Shown here piece by piece: positions 1 through 5,281 of a stretch of 5,281 bases of DNA (the first letter of the stretch is position 1; the number at the start of each line of letters is the position of its first letter). The position numbers and the translations under genes were made by a program. The DNA is from Chitinophagia bacterium (GTDB lineage Bacteria > Bacteroidota > Bacteroidia > Chitinophagales > Chitinophagaceae), in assembly GCA_010021705.1 (NCBI GenBank), contig RGMU01000124.1, forward strand, positions 1 to 5,281, in the 5' to 3' direction. The notes beneath the pieces are model-generated. The model was given only the letters and a program-made list of their open reading frames with translations, was not told the DNA's origin and ran no database searches.

Positions 1-1280
1 CTGTCATAGCTCATGGCGTATGCAAGTTCGGGCTGTTGGTTGCTGTCTAAGCCGGAGGTTCTCACAAGCACTTGAGCTTTACCAATTTGGCTATACAGGT
101 TTTTAAATTCAATTTTATTTTTACCCCATGTTACACCGGCATTTTCAAGAATACCCACACTGTTGTTGGCAGTATTTATGTTGTCGTTGTAGTCATAAAG
201 CCTTTCTTTAGTAGAGTCCCAATCTTGGCGGTTAACGGTATAGTTGGTTTTGGTAGCAGTATAGGTTAAGCCTATGGTATTGCCAATTTTCAGCTTTTTT
301 AATTTATAAACGCTGGTGTAGGAAAAAGCAAAGCGCATATCCGGCGAGGCGTTTTTGGATTTTATCATCCAATCATTGCCAAATGCTTTAGAAATATCGG
401 ATATATTGTAATTAGGGTCATTTTTATCAATGCGCTCCGGTGCTATGCCCGGTATGTTGCGGCTACCATTGTCATAGCCAAGCCAATCGGTAGAAGACGT
501 AGGGTTGTATTGAAAAGCATTGCCGGTAGTGCCCTGCCTGCTTGATGTTTGGAGGTTAAAGCTAATGGCATTTTTATCTTGTATAGAGGTGGTATATACC
601 TTCACCATACCGCCTGCAAAGTCGCCCGGCAATTCAGGTGATGGTGTTTTGGAGATAAGCACGCGGTCAATTAAACCACTGGGAATGATGTCAAACGAAA
701 AAGATTTTTTATCAGCTTCGCTGCTTGGTGCACCCGCATCGTTTAGCCAAACGGTGTTGTATCTGTCCGGCAAGCCTCTAATAACAACAAATCTGTCGTC
801 TTGTATAGATACGCCGGGTATTCTCTTCACCACGTCTGCCGCATTTCTATCCATCGTTTTGGATATTTGCGAAGCACTGGTGCCGCTTACTACGGTATTG
901 CTGGCGCGAATTTCATTGATAACCGCAAGCTCGGTATGGGTAAGCTTTTTGGCTTTTACTTCCGTAACGGTAAGCACTTTGGCTTCCGGCTTCATTACCA
1001 CATCTTTTACTATTTCTGTTTTTCCTTCAAACTTTATGGTAACCGTTTCGGTGATAAAAGACATGTAGCTAAACTCTAACAAACATTCAGCTTTGTCTAT
1101 GCCGTTGATTTCGTATCTACCGTCTATATCCGTTACTGCGCCTTTGTCTGTCCCAGTAACTTTAACTACTACGCCTATGAGAGGGGCGTTTGTTTTATCT
1201 TCTAATACTGTTCCTTTAATGGTGGCTGCAAAAGTGCAAGCCGAAAATAAGCAAAGAAGAGCGGTTAATATGAACTTCAC
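1..1280 (-). CDS. TonB-dependent outer-membrane receptor, N-terminal part (runs off the left edge)
   Basis: The reverse strand is open from a GTG at 1280 to base 1, about 426 residues without a stop; the C-terminal part of the barrel lies outside the window. Residues 1-18 form a signal peptide (MKFILTALLCLFSACTFA). Residues about 20-98 look like a carboxypeptidase-regulatory-like beta-sandwich (GVVVKVTGTDKGAVTDIDG). Residues about 118-230 are the plug, with RIPGVSIQ (153-160), IRGLPDRYN (167-175), LND-GAPSSE (179-188) and PGDFAGG (218-224), hallmarks of TonB-dependent receptors. From about 230 on, alternating beta-rich, aromatic sequence fits the start of the 22-strand barrel. The family imports large or scarce substrates across the outer membrane using TonB-ExbBD energy. 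The substrate cannot be read here, and no SusD partner is visible. GTG is chosen because an in-frame TAA lies five codons upstream, no upstream ATG exists, and the first downstream ATG (residue 73) would delete the signal peptide. It lies 109 bases downstream of bshA on the same strand. Confidence 0.93.
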   Translation of the reverse strand, partial: MKFILTALLCLFSACTFAATIKGTVLEDKTNAPLIGVVVKVTGTDKGAVTDIDGRYEINGIDKAECLLEFSYMSFITETVTIKFEGKTEIVKDVVMKPEAKVLTVTEVKAKKLTHTELAVINEIRASNTVVSGTSASQISKTMDRNAADVVKRIPGVSIQDDRFVVIRGLPDRYNTVWLNDAGAPSSEADKKSFSFDIIPSGLIDRVLISKTPSPELPGDFAGGMVKVYTTSIQDKNAISFNLQTSSRQGTTGNAFQYNPTSSTDWLGYDNGSRNIPGIAPERIDKNDPNYNISDISKAFGNDWMIKSKNASPDMRFAFSYTSVYKLKKLKIGNTIGLTYTATKTNYTVNRQDWDSTKERLYDYNDNINTANNSVGILENAGVTWGKNKIEFKNLYSQIGKAQVLVRTSGLDSNQQPELAYAMSYD

Positions 1281-1305
1281 CGTAGAAATGATTTTTTACG
1301 GGAGG

Positions 1306-1313
1306 CAAAACTA
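1306..1313 (-). promoter_or_regulatory. Candidate Bacteroidota -7 box for the TonB receptor
   Basis: On the reverse strand this reads TAGTTTTG, a full match to the Bacteroidota -7 consensus TAnnTTTG. With a 19-base spacer, 1333-1336 reads TTAG, a 3-of-4 match to the -33 element TTTG. The box ends 25 bases before the GTG start, implying a 5' leader of about 20 bases. It suggests the receptor can be transcribed independently of bshA. The motif is short and could occur by chance in AT-rich DNA. Confidence 0.4.
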
Positions 1314-1389
1314 CCTTTCTAAAACGGTGTTACTAAGGATTTGATATTAAATTTACATTACCAAATTATTACTCTAATATGAACAGATT

Positions 1390-2553
1390 TTACCGCTTCC
1401 ATTCTGCCAAGCATTCAGGTTTTTGAAAGGCGGCTATTGTTTCATGGTATAGCTTTTCATATTGGGGTATAATGTTGTGCTTGGCAAAGCGTTTGGCTTG
1501 GGTTAATGCAGCGGTTTTAAAGGCTTTCAGGGTGGTGGTGTCTTGTACAATGGTAAGGGCATTTTTGCTCATATCTTCTACATCGCCTACATTGCTAAGG
1601 TAGCCGGTCTCTCCGTGTATGTTAATTTCCGGCAACCCTCCTGCATTGGTACTGATAACCGGCACGCCACATGCCATAGCTTCTAATGCCGACAAGCCAA
1701 AACTTTCTGTGGCAGATGGCAGAATGAACAGGTCAGATATGCTTAATATTTCGCTTATCTGCTCCTGCTTGCCCAAAAACCGTACATCGGCATACAGTCC
1801 CAATTCACGGCTTAAATCTTCGGTTTTCATGCGCTCCGGTCCATCGCCTATCATGAGCAGCTTGGCAGGCATTTCTTTTCTAACGCGTTCAAATATGTAT
1901 ATCACATCTTCCACACGCTTTACGGCTCTAAAGTTAGACACATGTACCAATATCCGCTCTCCGTGTGGCGACATCATTTGCTTAAAGTGGTCTTTGTCGG
2001 TTTGGTGGAACTTTTTTATGTCCACAAAGTTGTGAATAACTTTTATGTCTTTTTCAATGTTAAACGACCTTAGCGTTTCTTCTTTTAAGCTGTGAGACAC
2101 TGCCGTAACGGCATTGCTTTCGTTAATGGAAAAAGCCACCACGGGGGCATAAGTAGGGTCTTTGCCTACTAAGGTTATATCTGTGCCGTGCAGGGTGGTA
2201 ATAAAGGGTATAGACAGCCCCGACTTGCGCAATATCTGCATGGCAAAGTAGGCAGCAGACGCATGGGGAATGGCATAGTGCAAGTGCAAAAGGTCTAACT
2301 GTTGGTTCACTATCACATTCACCATTGTGCTGGCTAATGCGGTTTCATACGGAGGAAAGGCAAACAAGGGATATTTAGGCACTTTTACCTCATGGAAATA
2401 TAAATTGGGGTGGAACGCTTGATTCAGCCTAACCGGCTGCTCATAAGTAATAAAATGTATTTCATGCCCGTCATCAGACAATGCCATGCCCAATTCGGTA
2501 GCCAACACACCGCTACCGCCAAAGGTTGGATAACACACAATGCCTATTTTCAT
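1390..2553 (-). CDS. bshA: N-acetyl-alpha-D-glucosaminyl L-malate synthase BshA (bacillithiol synthesis, first step)
   Basis: This cytoplasmic GT4-family, GT-B-fold glycosyltransferase moves GlcNAc from UDP-GlcNAc to L-malate, giving GlcNAc-malate, the first intermediate of the low-molecular-weight thiol bacillithiol. The 387 residues are close to the usual length (about 375-385). The start, MKIGIVCYPTFGGSG, is diagnostic, with the glycine-rich GGSG loop at 12-15 and the conserved ITYEQPVRL at 35-43. Also visible are HGTD (122-125), VSNFRAVKR (205-213) with the expected phosphate-binding Arg and Lys, GDGPE (236-240), and the EX7E motif E283...E291 followed by AMACGVPVI, which binds the nucleotide sugar. 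The domain order is intact and no key residue is missing. The later pathway genes (bshB deacetylase, bshC cysteine ligase) are not in the window, which is usual because the pathway is commonly scattered. The gene sits 108 bases downstream of murB on the same strand; both enzymes use UDP-GlcNAc-derived substrates. Confidence 0.95.
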   Translation of the reverse strand: MKIGIVCYPTFGGSGVLATELGMALSDDGHEIHFITYEQPVRLNQAFHPNLYFHEVKVPKYPLFAFPPYETALASTMVNVIVNQQLDLLHLHYAIPHASAAYFAMQILRKSGLSIPFITTLHGTDITLVGKDPTYAPVVAFSINESNAVTAVSHSLKEETLRSFNIEKDIKVIHNFVDIKKFHQTDKDHFKQMMSPHGERILVHVSNFRAVKRVEDVIYIFERVRKEMPAKLLMIGDGPERMKTEDLSRELGLYADVRFLGKQEQISEILSISDLFILPSATESFGLSALEAMACGVPVISTNAGGLPEINIHGETGYLSNVGDVEDMSKNALTIVQDTTTLKAFKTAALTQAKRFAKHNIIPQYEKLYHETIAAFQKPECLAEWKR

Positions 2554-2573
2554 TAATTATATGTTTTGCAGGG

Positions 2574-2581
2574 CAAATATC
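2574..2581 (-). promoter_or_regulatory. Weak candidate -7 box for bshA
   Basis: The reverse strand reads GATATTTG, one mismatch from TAnnTTTG, ending 20 bases before the bshA ATG. A TTG (2604-2606) lies 22 bases upstream, at the long end of the accepted -33/-7 spacing. The distance to the start is similar to that of the other candidate boxes here, which supports it slightly. It is offered only as a possible bshA-specific promoter in the murB-bshA gap. Confidence 0.27.
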
Positions 2582-2583
2582 TG

Positions 2584-2619
2584 TTCAATAATTGGTATAT
2601 GCACAATATCACTATTGAA
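2584..2619. repeat. AT-rich inverted repeat in the murB-bshA gap
   Basis: TTCAATA (2584-2590) is the reverse complement of TATTGAA (2613-2619). Inside it, ATTG (2591-2594) pairs with CAAT (2604-2607), leaving a 9-base loop and a 5-base bulge on one side, so 11 pairs form in total. It has few G-C pairs and no following T-tract in the murB direction, so it is a poor intrinsic terminator. It overlaps the region between the candidate -33 and -7 elements of bshA, so an operator role is possible but unsupported. Chance is a real alternative in such AT-rich DNA. Confidence 0.3.
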
Positions 2620-2661
2620 TGTAGCTATATTAATTTATTGTGAACCTATTTTTGCATTCAC

Positions 2662-3666
2662 CTACCATATCTGCACCTCTGTTTCTAAAGCTATCTCAAA
2701 TTGGGCATATACCTTTTGCTGTATTTCTTTTGCTAAAGATAGCAACTCCGCACCGGTTGCGCCTCCATAGTTTACCAACACTAACGCTTGTTTGCTGTGC
2801 ACGCCGGCATTGCCCTTTTTGTATCCTTTGTAGCCAATAGTTTCTATCAACCAGCCGGCGGGCACTTTCATTTGCTCGGCACTTGGGTAAGCCGGCATGT
2901 TGGGGTAGTGTGCTATTAAACGCTGATAGTGAGCTAATGAGATAACCGGGTTTTTGAAAAAGCTGCCCGCATTGCCGGTAATGGCGGGGTTAGGCAGCTT
3001 GCTTTGCCTTATGGCTATCACGGCATCTGCCACTTGGCGCACTGTGGGGCTATCTACCTGATGCGCCTTAAAATAATCGGTAAGCGCGTTGTAGCTTACA
3101 TTGGGTTGTTTGTTTTTGTATAACTTAAAATTGACCGAAGTTATCAACACTTTATTATCCGCAGGCATTCGCTTAAACACGCTATATCGGTAGCCAAATT
3201 GGCAGTCTGCGGCGGTTAAACTTTCAATAGATTGGGTGTTAAAATTCCAATAAAAAACAGACTCTATCACATCGGCTACTTCACAGCCATAAGCCCCAAT
3301 GTTTTGAATGGGAGCCGCACCCACCGTGCCTGGTATTAGTGCCAAATTTTCTATGCCACACCACCCCTTATCAATGGCATGGCACACCCATTGATGCCAA
3401 TTTTCACCCGCTACCACATTTATTACTACACTTTCACTGTCTTCTGCAACCGTAGTAATGCCTTTAAGCTGATTGTGGATAACTATTTTGTCCTCGCCAA
3501 TATTTTGCGTAAGCAATATGTTGCTCCCGCCCCCTAATAAATAGTAGGGCGGGGCGGAAGGTAGGGCTGCAAGCTGTTCTATGGCTGTAAGAGGCATAAA
3601 GCGCGCTGCCGTAGCGTCTATGCCAAACGTATTATAGGGCTTTAGGGAAACATTATGTAAAAGCAT
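2662..3666 (-). CDS. murB: UDP-N-acetylenolpyruvoylglucosamine reductase MurB (type I)
   Basis: MurB is a cytoplasmic FAD enzyme that uses NADPH to reduce UDP-GlcNAc-enolpyruvate to UDP-MurNAc in peptidoglycan precursor synthesis. From the ATG at 3666 it has 334 residues, matching the E. coli-type family (about 340). Seen in order: LKPYNTFGI (8-16), the FAD-binding LGGGSNILL (44-52), IPGTVGAAPIQNIGAYG (111-127), FGYRYSVFK (157-165) with the substrate-binding Arg at 160, GNAGSFFKNP (231-240) with the proton-donating Ser at 235, AGWLIE (270-275), and the C-terminal LETEV with the conserved catalytic Glu at about 330. The extended C-terminal region and Tyr-containing loop fit type I rather than the shorter type II enzymes. 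A TTG two codons upstream (3672) could start a 336-residue form. ATG is preferred because the family typically begins just before NVSLKPYNTFG. It is divergent from the small gene at 3756 and upstream of bshA. Confidence 0.96.
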   Translation of the reverse strand: MLLHNVSLKPYNTFGIDATAARFMPLTAIEQLAALPSAPPYYLLGGGSNILLTQNIGEDKIVIHNQLKGITTVAEDSESVVINVVAGENWHQWVCHAIDKGWCGIENLALIPGTVGAAPIQNIGAYGCEVADVIESVFYWNFNTQSIESLTAADCQFGYRYSVFKRMPADNKVLITSVNFKLYKNKQPNVSYNALTDYFKAHQVDSPTVRQVADAVIAIRQSKLPNPAITGNAGSFFKNPVISLAHYQRLIAHYPNMPAYPSAEQMKVPAGWLIETIGYKGYKKGNAGVHSKQALVLVNYGGATGAELLSLAKEIQQKVYAQFEIALETEVQIW

Positions 3667-3686
3667 AAGCAAATAAACGGTAGCAT
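3642..3686 (-). other. Possible 14-codon upstream ORF overlapping the murB start
   Basis: An ATG at 3684-3686 opens a 14-codon frame (MLPFICLCFYIMFP) ending in TAA at 3642-3644, out of frame with murB and covering the murB ATG. The ATG sits in the upstream copy of the 9-mer GCTTATGCT that also contains the murB ATG. If the murB transcript starts upstream of it, ribosomes could start at either ATG. Nothing in the sequence shows that the peptide is made. Confidence 0.2.
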
Positions 3687-3690
3687 AAGC
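3662..3690. repeat. Tandem 9-mer AGCATAAGC with 20-base period at the murB start
   Basis: AGCATAAGC occurs at 3662-3670 and again at 3682-3690, exactly 20 bases apart (about two helical turns). On the murB strand each copy reads GCTTATGCT, and the downstream copy contains the murB initiation codon. It could be a paired binding site over the translation start, or a small local duplication. Both copies are exact, but a 9-mer this close may also be coincidence. Confidence 0.45.
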
Positions 3691-3693
3691 TGC

Positions 3694-3701
3694 TAAAGAT
3701 A
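3694..3701 (-). promoter_or_regulatory. Weak candidate -7 box for murB
   Basis: The reverse strand reads TATCTTTA, one mismatch (final G to A) from TAnnTTTG, ending 27 bases before the murB ATG at 3666. No good -33 element is seen; the sequence around 17-20 bases upstream is only TTTCG-like. It is the best candidate in the 89-base divergent gap for leftward transcription of murB. Confidence 0.22.
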
Positions 3702-3729
3702 TGACGCTATAAAATGTGCGAAATTACAC

Positions 3730-3737
3730 TACATTTG
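3730..3737 (+). promoter_or_regulatory. Candidate -7 box for the small exported protein
   Basis: TACATTTG is a full match to the Bacteroidota TAnnTTTG consensus and ends 18 bases before the ATG at 3756, giving a leader of about 13 bases. No clear -33 TTG is found at the usual distance. It lies in the same divergent gap as the murB start, so the two promoters would sit within about 40 bases of each other. Confidence 0.38.
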
Positions 3738-3755
3738 CCATACAATATTTGATAT

Positions 3756-4199
3756 ATGTACACAAAAAGGTTAACTACGCTATTGCTTCTTATATTTATA
3801 ACGCCGTGCTTAAAAGCCCAAACGCTTTGCCTCCGCAGTCAAAGTGTTAACAGCATGGACATTGTACTAAAAGGCGTGGACAGAGACGGGCACAGTTTTT
3901 ACAAAACACTGTATAATGTATATGCAGGTTTCAACAAAACCTATTCCATTAACGAAATGATATATTGCCATGAGCTATACCGCAAAGACTATATGGAGCA
4001 AATGGGCTATGATACATCGGCACATTGGGAGTCTATTTTAGTGTATAATCAAAGCCTATTACGCCACGATTCCCTTAACATCACTCACAAAGCCAAGCAT
4101 GCTTACCTGCCCCATGCCAATGTTAGAGCCAAAGTTACCATTACTACCGAGCGCAAACACTCCATTACCGAAGTAATATTAACAGACGAAGAAGAATAG
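3756..4199 (+). CDS. Small exported protein of unknown function
   Basis: I do not recognise this 147-residue protein. It starts with a clear Sec signal peptide: basic MYTKR, hydrophobic 7-17, and a likely signal peptidase I cut after LKA (residue 21), leaving Gln at the new N terminus as is common in Bacteroidota. No lipobox and no further membrane segment are seen. The mature part, about 126 residues, has two cysteines (25 and 71) that could form a disulfide. It has eight histidines (46, 72, 90, 104, 111, 115, 120, 135), including Cys71-His72 and a cluster at 104-120. Its last residues are acidic (DEEE). It is too short and ends too abruptly for a T9SS sorting domain, so a periplasmic location is more likely than T9SS export. 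It is divergent from murB and its stop lies two bases from the stop of the converging T9SS gene. The intact frame, signal peptide and upstream -7 box argue that it is real. The function is unassigned. Confidence 0.75.
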   Translation: MYTKRLTTLLLLIFITPCLKAQTLCLRSQSVNSMDIVLKGVDRDGHSFYKTLYNVYAGFNKTYSINEMIYCHELYRKDYMEQMGYDTSAHWESILVYNQSLLRHDSLNITHKAKHAYLPHANVRAKVTITTERKHSITEVILTDEEE

Positions 4200-4213
4200 C
4201 ATTACTGCTTTTC
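4194..4213. other. Imperfect hairpin across the two convergent stop codons
   Basis: GAA-T-AGCA, a TTAC loop, then TGCT-T-TTC: seven pairs interrupted by one T-T mismatch, covering the TAG of the rightward gene (4197-4199) and the TAA of the leftward gene (4202-4204). Rightward it contains a short TTTT within its 3' arm; leftward it is followed by the T-rich ATTCTTCTTC. It is weak for an intrinsic terminator, but the two-base gap leaves no other place between the genes for one. Confidence 0.25.
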
Positions 4214-5275
4214 AAAAACATTGTAGGCAATGTGTGCACCATCGGTAATGCTAACCATGTAAACACCGGCTACCAATGCCGATACATTAATATCACTCTG
4301 ATTATGAGTGGTAATTACAGCTTTACCTAATCTATCTATTAAAGTAACGGTGTATGCGTTGTCGAAATTTTCAGGCACTTTTATATGAATGCTACCGTTT
4401 GCGCTCACCGGATTGGGGTATAAGGGAGCTACAAAAGGCGAAGAGGTTGCGGTAGGTTCTTCTATGCCGGTGGGAATGTAGCGCACACTGTCTCTATAAC
4501 GAATGGTTGCAATGCGTTCTGTGGTGCCGGTAACGTTGGTAGTTATCCATAATAGCGGGTAATGCTCACCGTTGGCAAGCCATTTATACTCTATGGTGTG
4601 GCGCGGAATGTTGAACGGAAAGCCTGAAAAATTGATAGAGTCTGCGCCTATTACTTCCGACCTTACGCGAATGCAGTTCACCGGACTTGGGCGGTAGGGT
4701 GTTTTTATTGTACCCCAAGCATCTACACGGGTAAAACGGTTGCCCTTTTGCCTTATAGAGCCTACAGAAGCCAAAGAAATATTGAGCAAATAGGCAGAAC
4801 TGTCATAGCGCAAATAGGTAAGCGGAAAGTGAAACCAGTCGTCATCAATAGTATAATTGAACGGAGTGGGTACGCCTGCTATTTTGGCAGCAAAAGCTAC
4901 CGCAGAAAACTTCGTATTGCTTGATTTTTTCTCAAAAAAAGTATAAAGTTCTGTGATAGAAACGGGTAAGGCAGATGCACCGGGAAAGCTGTCGGACACC
5001 TTATAACCATAAGCCTGCAAAGATATAAGCGCATAAAACGGGCTAACGCTAAGGGCTGATTTATAAGCATCTACACCCTGTGCTGTGGGTACAAGGCTTG
5101 TAAAATCCCATGTACGGCTGGTGCCGGTATCGTTAAGGTCAATGGTGGAAGCCATAGGCGATGCGCTGCTCCAGCGAAGCGTATCACCGGAAACAGGCAT
5201 ATCGGCATGGGTAATGGTAATTTGAGCTTGGCTGCGAACTGCAAATAGTAAAAAGAGAAGTGTAAGTTTTTTCAT
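4202..5275 (-). CDS. Secreted protein with T9SS type A C-terminal sorting domain, function unknown
   Basis: This 357-residue protein has a Sec signal peptide at 1-17 (MKKLTLLFLLFAVRSQA, cut before Gln18). It has a C-terminal sorting domain from about residue 285: LYPNP (285-289), SIHIKV, VTLIDRLGKAV, INVSAL-AGVYMVSI, and a Lys-Gln end. This Por-secretion-tail pattern directs export through the type IX system across the outer membrane, usually with removal of the domain and anchoring to A-LPS or release. The 260-residue middle is beta-rich. It opens with ITITHADMPVSGDTLRW and a TWDFTSL segment (56-62), features I associate with a widespread but uncharacterised group of Bacteroidota surface proteins. 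No catalytic motif is visible. A single cysteine is present (about residue 201). The ATG at 5275 is chosen over the TTG at the window edge because it begins the canonical MKK signal peptide. Only six bases of upstream sequence are present, so its promoter and neighbour are not visible. Confidence 0.88.
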   Translation of the reverse strand: MKKLTLLFLLFAVRSQAQITITHADMPVSGDTLRWSSASPMASTIDLNDTGTSRTWDFTSLVPTAQGVDAYKSALSVSPFYALISLQAYGYKVSDSFPGASALPVSITELYTFFEKKSSNTKFSAVAFAAKIAGVPTPFNYTIDDDWFHFPLTYLRYDSSAYLLNISLASVGSIRQKGNRFTRVDAWGTIKTPYRPSPVNCIRVRSEVIGADSINFSGFPFNIPRHTIEYKWLANGEHYPLLWITTNVTGTTERIATIRYRDSVRYIPTGIEEPTATSSPFVAPLYPNPVSANGSIHIKVPENFDNAYTVTLIDRLGKAVITTHNQSDINVSALVAGVYMVSITDGAHIAYNVFEKQ

Positions 5276-5281
5276 ATTCAA

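Noticed and set aside
520..1068. A 182-codon open frame on the + strand
   Set aside because: It lies wholly antisense to the receptor plug and N-terminal domain, whose reverse-strand translation gives clear family motifs. The + translation shows no recognisable domain and is rich in Ser, Thr, Leu and Val as expected of a shadow frame.
1344..1380. ATATTA/TAATAT inverted repeat between bshA and the receptor gene
   Set aside because: Six A/T-only pairs with a 25-base spacing are expected by chance in this AT-rich gap and would not form a stable hairpin or terminator.
1619..2035. A 138-codon open frame on the + strand
   Set aside because: It is antisense to the well-conserved core of bshA and has no recognisable motif or promoter; a shadow frame.
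2540..2840. Two short + strand open frames (2540-2770 and 2640-2840) over the murB end and the murB-bshA gap
   Set aside because: They overlap each other and the conserved murB C terminus, and lack a promoter, leader or recognisable sequence.
3667..3672. TTG at 3672 as the murB start
   Set aside because: It would add only two residues; the ATG at 3666 is the stronger codon and matches where the family normally begins. It cannot be excluded outright.
1..5281. Search for transposase, tRNA or rRNA genes, CRISPR repeats, toxin-antitoxin pairs or phage genes
   Set aside because: None is visible. All gaps are 110 bases or shorter, base composition looks even across the window, and the genes are intact housekeeping or envelope functions, so nothing indicates a mobile or defence island.

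Overview
The window reads as chromosomal DNA of a free-living or environmental Bacteroidota, outside the gut Bacteroides type. Three features support this. A secreted protein carries a type IX secretion (T9SS) C-terminal sorting domain. A TonB-dependent receptor has the N-terminal carboxypeptidase-regulatory-like domain typical of the phylum. Bacteroidota-style -7 boxes (TAnnTTTG) lie a short distance before several starts, with no convincing Shine-Dalgarno sequences. The genus cannot be fixed from this sequence.

Layout from left to right. At 1-1280 (-) is the N-terminal half of a TonB-dependent outer-membrane receptor that starts at GTG and runs off the left edge. At 1390-2553 (-) is bshA, the first enzyme of bacillithiol synthesis. 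At 2662-3666 (-) is murB, the second committed step of peptidoglycan precursor synthesis. At 3756-4199 (+) is a small, probably exported protein of unknown function, transcribed divergently from murB. At 4202-5275 (-) is a T9SS-exported protein of unknown function. It converges tail-to-tail on the small gene with only two bases between the stop codons. The gaps are short (about 110, 108, 89 and 2 bases) and contain only candidate promoter elements, one AT-rich inverted repeat and a tandem 9-mer.

How the genes relate. murB, bshA and the receptor are co-directional and could be partly co-transcribed, but each has a candidate -7 box about 18-27 bases before its start, so separate transcripts are equally possible. 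MurB and BshA both use UDP-GlcNAc-derived substrates: MurB reduces UDP-GlcNAc-enolpyruvate and BshA transfers GlcNAc from UDP-GlcNAc to malate. Their adjacency therefore has some metabolic logic, although it may be incidental. The other three products are predicted to be envelope or secreted proteins.

I found no mobile element, CRISPR array, RNA gene or clear defence or biosynthetic cluster, and no strong sign of a new multi-gene system. The points most worth a second look are the duplicated start region of murB (with an overlapping out-of-frame mini-ORF), the small His-rich exported protein, the lipobox-like signal peptide of the receptor, and the convergent stop-codon hairpin.
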